A stretch of DNA of 57,305 bases, from contig DIXP01000016.1 of assembly GCA_002436065.1 (NCBI GenBank), positions 41,299-98,603 of the forward strand, given 5' to 3'. Shown here piece by piece: positions 17,836-25,360 of the stretch. The notes under the pieces were generated by a model that saw only the letters and a program-made list of their open reading frames with translations, did not search any database and had not been told where the DNA came from. The stretch comes from Chloroflexi bacterium UBA6077 (lineage in GTDB: Bacteria > Chloroflexota > UBA6077). Each line of letters starts with the position of its first letter. The first letter of the stretch is position 1. Both the position numbers and the translations under genes were made by a program.

Positions 17836-18136
17836 AGATGTGGATCGTCATCTCCTTCTCTCTGAGGTTCCCGAACTGCTCCAGTACCCTTGTCTCCATC
17901 AAGCCTGACTGCCTGTGGGCTTCCAGGTCGGACCATTGGTCCCACACACTGTAAAAGACGACCCTGGTCCTCTCTATGGAATCGAGGGAGAATATCCCAC
18001 GAGACATGATGTAGCCTGGACTGTCAGGCAGGAGGGCGCGCAGGGAACTGAGGACCAGTTCGAGGGACTTGCCCATCTGCAAGTTGCCCAGTTGGTCTGG
18101 ATCCAGGTAAAAGCTCACCTCGTAGATGAATGCCAT
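17807..18136 (-). CDS. ABM-like (dimeric alpha-beta barrel) small protein
   Basis: This 109-residue soluble protein has the pattern of the antibiotic-biosynthesis-monooxygenase/dimeric alpha-beta barrel fold. The opening strand is FIYEVSFYLDP, a central strand is RTRVVFYSVWDQWSDLEAH, and it closes with EMTIHIYGEI. Members of this fold include heme-degrading monooxygenases and many small proteins of unknown activity. Its location between oxidase membrane proteins and copper genes makes a heme- or metal-related role possible, but no ligand residue can be asserted. It begins 7 bases after the upstream membrane protein gene and overlaps the downstream Thr/Pro-rich gene. Confidence 0.65.
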   Translation of the reverse strand: MAFIYEVSFYLDPDQLGNLQMGKSLELVLSSLRALLPDSPGYIMSRGIFSLDSIERTRVVFYSVWDQWSDLEAHRQSGLMETRVLEQFGNLREKEMTIHIYGEIDPTFP

Positions 18137-18143
18137 CTTTCTC

Positions 18144-18452
18144 TCAGCCGTTCCAATAGAGGATGAGGTAAGCGAGCCACCAGATGGGGATGCCGATCAG
18201 GGATATCCACACTACAAACGGCAGCCCGCCGCCTGCCTCCTCGATTACGTTGGCAAAGACGTCGATATAGCCGTCGGGCCGAACGTCGATACCCGCGGCC
18301 TCCTCGCCCCGCGCGCGGCGGTTTCTGCTGCCGGGCTTCCTGCCCACGGTCTGCCTCGGTATCGCTATCGCCATTGCGAAGATCAGAAGCACCCCCGCTC
18401 CCAGCGCCACCCCCAGGGCGATGTTGCCGAGCGGGACAAAGTTAGCGATCAC
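18144..18452 (-). CDS. Two-helix membrane protein of the cbb3 operon
   Basis: This 102-residue protein has two transmembrane segments (IALGVALGAGVLLIFAMAIAI near the N-terminus; FVVWISLIGIPIWWLAYLILYW at the C-terminus). They are joined by a polar loop containing a basic stretch (GRKPGSRNRRARG) and PDGYIDVFANVIEEAGG. I take GTG 18452 as the start because it overlaps the stop of the preceding CcoS-like gene by 11 bases (GTGATCGCTAA), and upstream residues are arginine-rich and unlike a protein start. I do not recognise the family. It may be an accessory subunit of the oxidase. Confidence 0.7.
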   Translation of the reverse strand: MIANFVPLGNIALGVALGAGVLLIFAMAIAIPRQTVGRKPGSRNRRARGEEAAGIDVRPDGYIDVFANVIEEAGGGLPFVVWISLIGIPIWWLAYLILYWNG

Positions 18453-18705
18453 CCTTCTTGTCTCCCTTCTCGCCCTCCTGCTCACGCCCCGGCCACGGCT
18501 CCGGCTCTCGATCCTCCAGCATCCTGCGGGCCGGCTCCTCCACATCTCTGAACTGCCCGCTTCGCCATCCCCATATCAGTAGCCCTGCGGCCGTCACAAA
18601 GACGAACAGCATGAATGCGATCATCACCCAACTCCCCATTGGAAGCATCTCCGGCTCTCCTTGGTACTCTTTCTCACCCCTCGCCTGCTCCACCGTCGCC
18701 GCCAT
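18442..18705 (-). CDS. ccoS: CcoS-like cbb3 oxidase assembly protein
   Basis: This 87-residue protein has one transmembrane helix (WVMIAFMLFVFVTAAGLLIWGW) followed immediately by RSGQFRDVEEPARRMLEDRE. That pattern is characteristic of CcoS, which helps load heme b and copper into CcoN. The C-terminal tail is charged (EGEKGDKKGD). CcoS normally begins at the helix; here about 20 extra residues precede it, so the inner Met residues of EMLPMGSWVM are alternative starts. The ATG at 18705 has GGGAG upstream. The gene overlaps both neighbours, a sign of tight coupling within the operon. The symbol rests on motif and context, not on a search. Confidence 0.65.
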   Translation of the reverse strand: MAATVEQARGEKEYQGEPEMLPMGSWVMIAFMLFVFVTAAGLLIWGWRSGQFRDVEEPARRMLEDREPEPWPGREQEGEKGDKKGDR

Positions 18706-18919
18706 GTCGGAACTCCCGGTCGGCCGGGCTCTCCAGCGCTTCCTCGTCCGCCTCTGAACCCTTCCTCGGTGGTTGCGGCCCAGGGGCGGCGCCCTGTGGA
18801 TAGTTGGGTGGCTCGGGTCCCGTGGGCCGGAAGTCTCTCCAGCCCAGCACCATCAGGACGAGCCCGGCCGCTGCAATAGCCAGTATGTAAACCAGCACCG
18901 CCCATCCGTACAGAAGCAC
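18674..18919 (-). CDS. Small single-helix membrane protein after ccoO
   Basis: This 81-residue protein has an N-terminal transmembrane helix (WAVLVYILAIAAAGLVLMVLGW). A polar, Pro/Gly-rich cytoplasmic tail follows (RPTGPEPPNYPQGAAPGPQP) and ends in acidic and Gly-rich residues. It starts with GTG at 18919, placed 3 bases after the ccoO stop, and the GGAGG ribosome-binding site overlaps the end of ccoO. Size and position suggest a CcoQ-like helper of the oxidase, but I see no sequence motif that proves it. It overlaps the next gene by 32 bases. Confidence 0.65.
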   Translation of the reverse strand: MLLYGWAVLVYILAIAAAGLVLMVLGWRDFRPTGPEPPNYPQGAAPGPQPPRKGSEADEEALESPADREFRHGGDGGAGEG

Positions 18920-18922
18920 GCG

Positions 18923-20842
18923 TCACCCTCCAAACTTGACCCCTACCAGACTCGATATGAAGGCCGTCAGATCCCAGATGTCCTGTTCGGTGAGCAGATA
19001 TCGGAACGGGGGCATGATGCTGTCCGGCACTCCGTGCCGGGTTCGCCAGAAGCTGTAGACGGGATCCATTCGGGTAGGGAAGGCCGCGGGCCCACCGCTC
19101 GGGGTGCCTGTCGTATCGGAGCCGCTCCCCTGCCCCCTATCGCCGTGGCAACCGACGCAGTACTGGCCATACACCTCCCCACCGTGATCGGGCGAGATAG
19201 TCCTTCCCAGGTCTCCCGTCCAGATGTCGGTGCTCAGCGTTACCACGTCCGCCCCGATGACGCCACCGTTGCTCTGGCTGGCGTTCACGGGCCTCCCCCT
19301 GATGAACGACTCCTGCAGGTACCTGATGGCCTCCCACCGCTGCCCTTCAGGCATGAACTCGTGCCACACCGGCATCGCCGAGTCCTGGACCCCGTAGCTC
19401 ACCTTGGCAAAGAAGGTGCCTTCGGAGTTGGCGCGCAGCTTTTGATCCGTGAAGTCCGCCGGCTTGGGGTTGAGATACTGGCCGCCCCACCCGTTTCCCT
19501 TCCCTCCGAGTCCGTGACACTTGGCACAGTTTCTGAGGTAGACGACCTTGCCGCGCTCGAAGCTGGTTCCCTCAGGCATCGTTTGGGCGAGGTAGATGGC
19601 CGGGTAGTCCTGGCTGACCATCGGCTGCGGGCGCGGCTCCGTCTGTGTGAAGTTGACCCTGATGAAGTGGACCAGCATCCAGCGCTTTTCATCGGAGTAC
19701 AGCGTCTTCCAGCTAGGCATCGCACTCCATGGCAGCCCCTCGCTGATCCGCCAGAAGTAGTCGGCGTCGGTGTAGCTGTTGTAGCTGGCCGGGTCGTTGA
19801 AGTTCGGTGGTGGTGGTTGAAGCCCTTGACTGTACTCCCCGTTGCCTTGGCCGTGGTCGTTGTGGCAAACCATGCACTCGCGCAACCATATTGCCTTGCC
19901 CTGTTGGAGGGTGTCCACCGTCAGGGGCAGCGGGTTGGTGACGCCCGTGTAGCTGCCTGTGGGATCGCCCTCGTCGGGGTCGCGTGCTATCGGGTCGGCG
20001 AAGGTCTGCTGGATGTATCGAATGACGCTCCAGCGCTGTTCCTGGGTGAGGTTGCTGGCCTTCCATGTGGGCATCACCGTCCCGGGGATGCCCTCGGAGA
20101 CGTGCCAGAACCACTGGTCGTCGGGCATGCTCCGGATCGGCTCCGCCTTGAAGTTGGCTGGGGTCACGAAGAGTGTGCCGGCGTAATGCCCCAGCCCGTT
20201 GCCCGCACAGCCGTGGCAGGTGAGGCAGTGGGAGGTGAACAGCTCCTTCCCTTCCTGCAGCCCGCTGCCCGCCCACGTTGCCCATCCCTGCGACTGCCCC
20301 TGCGGCACAGCGGTGACCAGCGGGCTGGGCTGCGGGTCCTGAACGCCCATGTATGGCTCCGGTGGCAGGATCATCCGCTCCTGGGCTACTCGGTCGCCAA
20401 GATTGAAGAGGTAGGCTACGATGTCCTTCTGCTCCTGGTCGGGCAGAAAGTACCAGTCGGGCATGATAGACAGCGGAGAGAAATCCCGTGGGAACCTGAG
20501 ATGGTCCATCTCCCATTGCTCGCCCCGCCTTCGTCCTATGTAGGCCAGATCCGGACCTGTGCGTTCCGAGCCAAGGGTCATCGGGTTGTCGAAAAAGTAG
20601 TCGCCTCCCCTGGCGACTGGTTCCCCACTGTTGTCCCAGAAGCGCCCGTACTGGGTGTGGCAGTAGTTGCAGCCGTTCGAGTAGTACGCTATCCGCCCAC
20701 GCTCCTGCTCCACTGTGCGGGGCAACGCTACCGTAGTCTGCGGGGGGGTGTACACCCAACCTGGGATGAACACGGCGGCCATGGCCACGGCGAGGAAGAC
20801 TAGGAGCGCCCCTCCGAACACGACTCCGAAGGTCATCCTCAT
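18923..20842 (-). CDS. ccoO: CcoO fused to four further cytochrome c domains (pentaheme)
   Basis: This 639-residue protein is anchored by one N-terminal helix (FGGALLVFLAVAMAAVFIPGW) and lies otherwise outside the membrane. Residues 40-150 match CcoO/FixO, with C58-C61-H62 and the YGRFWDNSGEP and ERTGPDLAYIGRR segments. Four further class-I-like cytochrome c domains follow, with CxxCH at 205-209, 322-326, 438-442 and 561-565. Likely Met ligands sit in the repeated AMP/VMP/IMP motifs. Normal CcoO is about 200-250 residues with one heme. No separate ccoP is present, so the extra domains probably take over electron entry. It overlaps the ccoN stop by ATGA, which implies translational coupling. 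Confidence 0.92.
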   Translation of the reverse strand: MRMTFGVVFGGALLVFLAVAMAAVFIPGWVYTPPQTTVALPRTVEQERGRIAYYSNGCNYCHTQYGRFWDNSGEPVARGGDYFFDNPMTLGSERTGPDLAYIGRRRGEQWEMDHLRFPRDFSPLSIMPDWYFLPDQEQKDIVAYLFNLGDRVAQERMILPPEPYMGVQDPQPSPLVTAVPQGQSQGWATWAGSGLQEGKELFTSHCLTCHGCAGNGLGHYAGTLFVTPANFKAEPIRSMPDDQWFWHVSEGIPGTVMPTWKASNLTQEQRWSVIRYIQQTFADPIARDPDEGDPTGSYTGVTNPLPLTVDTLQQGKAIWLRECMVCHNDHGQGNGEYSQGLQPPPPNFNDPASYNSYTDADYFWRISEGLPWSAMPSWKTLYSDEKRWMLVHFIRVNFTQTEPRPQPMVSQDYPAIYLAQTMPEGTSFERGKVVYLRNCAKCHGLGGKGNGWGGQYLNPKPADFTDQKLRANSEGTFFAKVSYGVQDSAMPVWHEFMPEGQRWEAIRYLQESFIRGRPVNASQSNGGVIGADVVTLSTDIWTGDLGRTISPDHGGEVYGQYCVGCHGDRGQGSGSDTTGTPSGGPAAFPTRMDPVYSFWRTRHGVPDSIMPPFRYLLTEQDIWDLTAFISSLVGVKFGG

Positions 20843-22284
20843 GGCCGTCCTCCCTCGGCCCTATCAGACCGTGAAGGCGGAGTGGTTTCGACCGGAGGCT
20901 CGGGGCGCGACGCAGGCATTCGTCTGAGCCAGGTGAGCAGCACGTTGGCGGTGAATATCACGAAGCTCAGGTAGAGCAGAATCCCGCCAGCTGCCCTCAG
21001 TCCCATGTAGGGCACCAGCCCTGGCAGCACGCTGTAGACTGGCAGCCCCTGGTGGACCCAGTTCGTTCCCTGCACCAGGCCGGTGAGCAGGAAGCCACCG
21101 AAGAAGAAGGTGAAGCCGATGACGTACAGGCTGTACTGAATATTGGCCAACAGCGTGCTGTACAGTTTGCAGTGGCAGATCCGCGGCAGGACGTAGTAGA
21201 TGCCACCTATGATCGTGGAAGCCGAGAAGAACAGCAGGGCTAGGTGGGCGTGCCCCGGAACGTATTGGCTGAAGTGGGTGATCAGGTTGATTGTCCGCAG
21301 CGCCTGGTGGGATCCCTGGTAGGAGACCACGACGTAGGCCACGAAACCGGTGAAGACGAAGCGGAGTGGAATGCTTGTGACCACCTTGGTCCAGTTGCCA
21401 CGCGTAGTGAGATAGATGTTCATCATGAAGGCAACGACCACCAGGATCATGCCTATGCTCTCGGCCACTGCGATCGTCTTCAGCCAATCGGGGATTGGGG
21501 CCCACAGCAGGTGGTGTGCGCCGACCCCGGTGTAGAAGAAGGCGATTCCCCAGAAGGCGATCAGCGATAGGAATTGGCTGTACAGTGGTGTGTGGGTCTC
21601 GCGCGGGACCACGTAGTAGATTACCGGAAGAAGCCCCGTGGTGAACCACAGCCCCAGCACGTTGTGGCCGTAGAACCAGTTGAAGATGCTGTCGTCTATG
21701 CCCGTCAAGGCCCCTGTCGGCGGATTCCACATGACGTTGCCGATGAAGTAGAGCATCGGGAACCAGATGAGGGTGCCGATGATGTACCAAAGCGACACGT
21801 ACAGCTTCGGCTCTACGCGATTGGCCACGGTCATGTACAGGTTGGCCATAGTGAGTAGGATGGACGCTATGATCCCCACGTCCACAATCCAGATCATTTC
21901 CGCGTATTCCCGGCTCTGACTGTAGGCCAGCAGAAGGCCAGCGACGCCGACGAGCACGGCGCCATTCCAGAGCAGCATCGACACGTTCCCCAGCAGTTCG
22001 CTCCAGAGACGCCTACCCGTCAGCTGCGGCACCAGGTACATCCACAGCCCCTGCATCCCCACGGAGAGCCAGGCGAACATGACAGTGTTGGTGTGGGCCT
22101 GTCGGAGACGGCCGAACACCAGCCACGGGACCCCGCTGAAGAGGGTGGGGATCACGAACTGCAGCGCGAGAATCAGCCCCATGGTAGTGCCGATCACCAG
22201 CCATATCGAGCCGGACAGCATCCAATTGATGCTGGCGCTGTTCTGGACCGTGAGCCACCGTGGCAGGGTTCGGGATCTGACCAC
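20839..22284 (-). CDS. ccoN: cbb3-type cytochrome c oxidase subunit I
   Basis: This 481-residue, about twelve-helix membrane protein is the oxygen-reducing subunit. It carries H64 in RQAHTNTVMFAW (low-spin heme ligand), WFYGHNVLGLWF followed by IYYVVP (copper ligand and the Tyr expected for cbb3), GAHHLLWAPIPDW (two copper-ligand histidines) and HFSQYVPGHAHLA (heme ligands). The PDW motif and absence of the glutamate pattern of NorB favour an oxidase over nitric oxide reductase. The GTG at 22284 is chosen because GGGAGG lies six bases upstream and the in-frame extension to 22464 looks unlike a membrane protein. It is the first gene of a nine-gene minus-strand operon. Confidence 0.93.
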   Translation of the reverse strand: MVRSRTLPRWLTVQNSASINWMLSGSIWLVIGTTMGLILALQFVIPTLFSGVPWLVFGRLRQAHTNTVMFAWLSVGMQGLWMYLVPQLTGRRLWSELLGNVSMLLWNGAVLVGVAGLLLAYSQSREYAEMIWIVDVGIIASILLTMANLYMTVANRVEPKLYVSLWYIIGTLIWFPMLYFIGNVMWNPPTGALTGIDDSIFNWFYGHNVLGLWFTTGLLPVIYYVVPRETHTPLYSQFLSLIAFWGIAFFYTGVGAHHLLWAPIPDWLKTIAVAESIGMILVVVAFMMNIYLTTRGNWTKVVTSIPLRFVFTGFVAYVVVSYQGSHQALRTINLITHFSQYVPGHAHLALLFFSASTIIGGIYYVLPRICHCKLYSTLLANIQYSLYVIGFTFFFGGFLLTGLVQGTNWVHQGLPVYSVLPGLVPYMGLRAAGGILLYLSFVIFTANVLLTWLRRMPASRPEPPVETTPPSRSDRAEGGRP

Positions 22285-22467
22285 TGAACACCTCCCAACG
22301 AAATGGACGGTTGCTGGTAGCTTGGCAAGCCGCACAGATCCGCAGGCTACAGCACGGATGGCCCATCCGCTTCCGATGCAATAGGCGCGGCCCGAACTGC
22401 CCTCTGAGTCGTGTACATTGATGATGCGCCCGCATAAGTCGTGCCTCCAGGTTCGACAGGACAAACA

Positions 22468-22513
22468 AAAGGGGGGCTGGGTCGTTTGCAGGCAAACGAC
22501 CCAGCCCCCCTTT
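22468..22513 (-). terminator. Rho-independent terminator after the tctC-like gene
   Basis: A perfect 21-bp stem (22468-22488 with 22493-22513) has a 4-base loop. On the minus strand it is followed by TTTTGTTTGTCC. It lies 14 bases beyond the tctC stop and upstream of ccoN, so it insulates the oxidase operon from read-through. Confidence 0.9.
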
Positions 22514-22526
22514 CGCTACTGAACGG

Positions 22527-23657
22527 TTACTTGTCTTCCGCCGCCAGCTGCATAAGGGGCTTCACCCACTCCTCCATGTTGTCCCAGTAGGTGGCGAACT
22601 CCGCGGGACCGAGGTAGTAGGGCATCTGGCCGATCTCGTCTATCTTCTTCTTGTGCTCGTCGGTCTCCATCGACTTCTTGATGCCGTTGGTTAGGACGTC
22701 GATCACCTCTTTCGGGGTGCCTGTGGGTACGAACCACCCTCGCGACACGCCGAAGTAGCCCTTGTAGCCCAGGTCTTCCAGGCTTTTGGTGCCGGGGATA
22801 AATTTGTCTCCACCCTTGTCCATCGAGGCCAGGATGCGGCTCTGGCCGCCCTTGGCTGTGGACAGCATGGAGCTGAAGCCCCCGCCCAACGCGTCTATGT
22901 GGCCACCGAGCAGAGCCGTGGTGGCCGGCGCGGTCCCGTCGAAGTGCACGAAGCTGAACTTGACGCCAGCGTCCTTCTGCAGCTTCACGAACACCAGGTG
23001 CTCGATAGCCAGCATGCCGGTCGTGCCGATCTTGAACTCGCCGTGCTTGGCCTTGGCTGCGTCGATCAGGTCCTTAAACTCCTTGATCGGGCCGTCGGCC
23101 TTCACCGCGATAGCCATCGGATCGATCAGGTGCATGGCCACGGGCGCGAGATCCTTGCGGCTGTAGGTGGCCTTCCGCTCGGGATCCAGGTAGATGGTCA
23201 TCATGTTGGGGAAGTTGGAGTAGCCAATCGTGTAGCCGTCGGGCTTGGACTTGGCCACTTCGGTGCTGGACAGTTGCGAGCCCGCGCCTGCCTTGTTAAC
23301 CACCTGCACCGGCGTGCCCAATTCCTTCTCCAGGGGAACAGCCAGAACTCGGGCACCGATGTCAGCGCCGCCGCCGGCCGCGTAGCCGACGTACAGGGAG
23401 ACCGTCTTGCCCTTCTCGGGCCAGTCTGCCTTCTTGGCGGGGGCTGCAGCGGAAGTTGCTGCCGCTGCGGGCGCGGCTGTGGGCTTGGTTGCCTCGGCAG
23501 CCTTGGTTGGAGCCGCGGCGGGGGCCTTGGTTGGCTCCGATGCCTTCGCGGCAGCGGGAGCTGTGGTCGGGGTAGGCGATGCCGACTGGGTGCAGCCAAC
23601 GGCCAACAGGCCGGCTAATGCCAGGGCAGCCACCACTGAAACATAGGAACGCCTCAT
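22527..23657 (-). CDS. TctC-family (tripartite tricarboxylate transporter) binding lipoprotein
   Basis: This 376-residue exported protein has a lipoprotein signal (LALAGLLAVGC, acylated C22). A Pro/Ala/Thr linker of about 50 residues then leads to the TctC/Bug solute-binding fold: GYAAGGGADIGARVLA, VVNKAGAGSQLSS, KPDGYTIGYSNFPN, GTTGMLAIEHLVF and the typical C-terminal GWFVPTGTPKEVID. It should capture an organic acid outside the cell. No tctA or tctB membrane genes lie nearby, so it is an orphan here and either uses a distant transporter or acts as a sensor component. A strong promoter (23790-23818) and terminator flank it, so it is a single-gene unit. Confidence 0.92.
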   Translation of the reverse strand: MRRSYVSVVAALALAGLLAVGCTQSASPTPTTAPAAAKASEPTKAPAAAPTKAAEATKPTAAPAAAATSAAAPAKKADWPEKGKTVSLYVGYAAGGGADIGARVLAVPLEKELGTPVQVVNKAGAGSQLSSTEVAKSKPDGYTIGYSNFPNMMTIYLDPERKATYSRKDLAPVAMHLIDPMAIAVKADGPIKEFKDLIDAAKAKHGEFKIGTTGMLAIEHLVFVKLQKDAGVKFSFVHFDGTAPATTALLGGHIDALGGGFSSMLSTAKGGQSRILASMDKGGDKFIPGTKSLEDLGYKGYFGVSRGWFVPTGTPKEVIDVLTNGIKKSMETDEHKKKIDEIGQMPYYLGPAEFATYWDNMEEWVKPLMQLAAEDK

Positions 23658-23789
23658 GCTTGCCTCCTGGGTAAGAAGTAGAAATGGAGAGGAAGGGACC
23701 CCGGAGCCGTCTCGTTTGTGGGAACCAGGGTTTCATCCGGTGCCCCTTTCAGGTCCAAGCCAGCGAGCCAGAAGGGGCAAAGCGGCGTG

Positions 23790-23818
23790 TATATACCACA
23801 AGCAGCCTCCTCAGTCAA
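23790..23818 (-). promoter_or_regulatory. Sigma-70-like promoter for the tctC-like gene
   Basis: On the minus strand TTGACT (23818-23813) is spaced 17 bases from TATATA (23795-23790). This gives a start near 23783 and a leader of about 125 bases before the tctC ATG. The box sequences and spacing are close to consensus. Confidence 0.75.
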
Positions 23819-23932
23819 CAAGGCTGAAGAAACGCGACTAGTGACGAATTACGTGCGAACAACTGCCGTACCACCGCTGCTATCACCTTTACCCTGTCGG
23901 GCCACTTTTGAGGCTGCTGAAGGACCTCAAGC

Positions 23933-24736
23933 CTACCCTTGTCTAGCCTGCTCAAGGACCAGCGTTAATGCCGGCCCTGCCTTCTCCCTGATGACGGCAT
24001 CGGCGTGGTCGTCCATGTGGGTGCGCGTCAGGTTCACCATCACCAGTCGAGCCCCACTGTTCACCGCGAGGGCCGGTATCTGAGCGGCCGGGTACACCAC
24101 CAATGAGGATCCCACCACAATGAAGAGGTCGCACCTCCTGGAGCGCCGCTCGGCTTCCCTGGTCTGCTGCTCCGGCATCGGCTGACCGAAGGACACCGTG
24201 TGCACCTTCAGCATGCCACCGCAGTCGGGACACTCGGGTACGGCAACCCCTAGTTCCAGCACCTTCTGCCACTTGCTTCGGGGCGACCAGTGGTTGCAGT
24301 TCAGGCACTCCACCCAGTGGGTGTTGCCGTGCAGTTCGATCACCTTCTCCGGCGAGTTCCCAGCTTTCTGATGGAGACCGTCTATGTTCTGCGTGATCAC
24401 GCAGTCCAGCTTGCCCATCCGCTCCAGCTCCACGATGGCCAGATGGGCCGGATTGGGCTGTGCTTCGGCCAAAGAGGGATAGGTCTCGCGGCTGCGGATC
24501 CAGTAGCGCTCCCGGGCCTCTCGCTTGGCCAGGAACTCCCCAAACTCCACCGGCTGATACTTGCTCCATATGCCTCCGGGGCTTCGGAAGTCCGGTATGC
24601 CCGACTCGGTGCTGACGCCTGCACCGGTGAAGACCACGATTGTCGATGACTCGCCGACCAACTCGGCGGCCCGCCGGATCGCCCTCTCGTTCCTCTCTTC
24701 CACGGCATTACCACCCCCGGAGCATATTGAGGCCAT
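23933..24736 (-). CDS. Sirtuin (NAD-dependent protein deacylase)
   Basis: This SIR2-family enzyme removes acyl groups from lysines using NAD. Family motifs are GAGVSTESGIPDFRSPGG, TQNIDGLHQKAG, the catalytic His in ELHGNTH, and two CxxC zinc pairs (CLNC; CPDC). VGSSLVVYPAAQIP and VMVNLTRT follow near the C-terminus. I give ATG 24736 (267 residues) as the start. The frame stays open upstream to 24841, with another ATG at 24772, and a GTG at 24703 has a better ribosome-binding match (GGGGGTGGT); any of the three is compatible with the fold. It appears monocistronic. In acetate-using bacteria sirtuins often control acetyl-CoA synthetase, but no such target gene is visible here. Confidence 0.93.
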   Translation of the reverse strand: MASICSGGGNAVEERNERAIRRAAELVGESSTIVVFTGAGVSTESGIPDFRSPGGIWSKYQPVEFGEFLAKREARERYWIRSRETYPSLAEAQPNPAHLAIVELERMGKLDCVITQNIDGLHQKAGNSPEKVIELHGNTHWVECLNCNHWSPRSKWQKVLELGVAVPECPDCGGMLKVHTVSFGQPMPEQQTREAERRSRRCDLFIVVGSSLVVYPAAQIPALAVNSGARLVMVNLTRTHMDDHADAVIREKAGPALTLVLEQARQG

Positions 24737-24841
24737 TCTAGCACGTACATCGACGCCACCGGCGGTAGCCATGATTTCCCATTGCACCACGTGGATGCTC
24801 CCAGAATAATCTATGCACTTTCGGGCTGGGAGGGTCTGCAC

Positions 24842-25091
24842 CCGGTGGCGGCTGGCATCCTGGTCTCTGAAGCGGCCTTGTTGGGAGCCCTATTCCTGCT
24901 TCACCGCCTGGTCGTCCCCGCTCTTTCCACTCATGAGCTTTCCGCGCTTCATACTGCTCCTCTTTCTCTGCTTCGTGCTGTTGGGGCTCTGGAGAAGCCG
25001 TCAGTGGGTCCACCTCGGCCTGATCCTGCTGTGGATCCTCCTACTTCTCTTCTGGGCGGGTGTCTTCTGCTACGGAGCCTTCGTCGCTTGA
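24842..25091 (+). pseudogene. Decayed, internally deleted copy of the adjacent PIG-V-like gene
   Basis: Two pieces of the intact gene at 25361-26590 are recognisable here, joined near 24920 and in different reading frames. The first piece reads VAAGILVSEAALLGALFLLH (intact copy: VAAGILVSELALVAALFLLH). The second reads FPLMSFPRFILLLFLCFVLL and then WVHLGLILLWILLLLFWAGV, ending in a stop aligned with the intact C-terminus. In the intact gene these pieces are about 600 bases apart. This fits a tandem duplication followed by deletion. No function is expected. Confidence 0.8.
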
Positions 25092-25194
25092 TCTGGAAAT
25101 CTCTGCGGCGAGCCGCGGAGCCAGGTATACTTTCGGAGGACTGGCCGGCGTTGGTCGGCAGGGCGTGGAATACAGACCTTGGGGGTGCGACTCA

Positions 25195-25356
25195 ATGGAA
25201 TATGTCATTCCGGTGCTGCTGTTTGCCGTTGGTTTCCTGGTGGCGCTCTCCGCCGCGAAGGGCTGGACTATGAAGCGGTCCGGCAAGGGGTTGGACAAGC
25301 TGCGTGTTGAGAAGGGTGCGGTGAGGCTCGACACCCTGGCGGGAAAGGAAAAGTAG
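25195..25356 (+). CDS. Small single-helix membrane protein
   Basis: This 53-residue protein has one transmembrane helix (YVIPVLLFAVGFLVALSAAK) and a basic tail with KRSGKGLDKLRVEKG. ATG 25195 is supported by a GGGGGTG element and by the helix starting at residue 3; the longer frame upstream overlaps the pseudogene and is unlikely. It ends 4 bases before the PIG-V-like gene, so the two are probably co-transcribed. I do not recognise the family. Confidence 0.6.
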   Translation: MEYVIPVLLFAVGFLVALSAAKGWTMKRSGKGLDKLRVEKGAVRLDTLAGKEK

Positions 25357-25360
25357 GGTA

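Noticed and set aside
18773..20803. A 676-codon open frame on the plus strand opposite ccoO
   Set aside because: It is antisense to a gene with five heme motifs and its translation has no recognisable domain or low-complexity logic. Long shadow frames are common opposite GC-rich genes.
20839..22284. Nitric oxide reductase NorB instead of CcoN
   Set aside because: The GAHHL...PDW and SQYVPGHAH patterns, the neighbouring CcoO, CcoS-like and CcoI genes, and the lack of the NorB glutamate pattern all favour a cbb3 oxidase.
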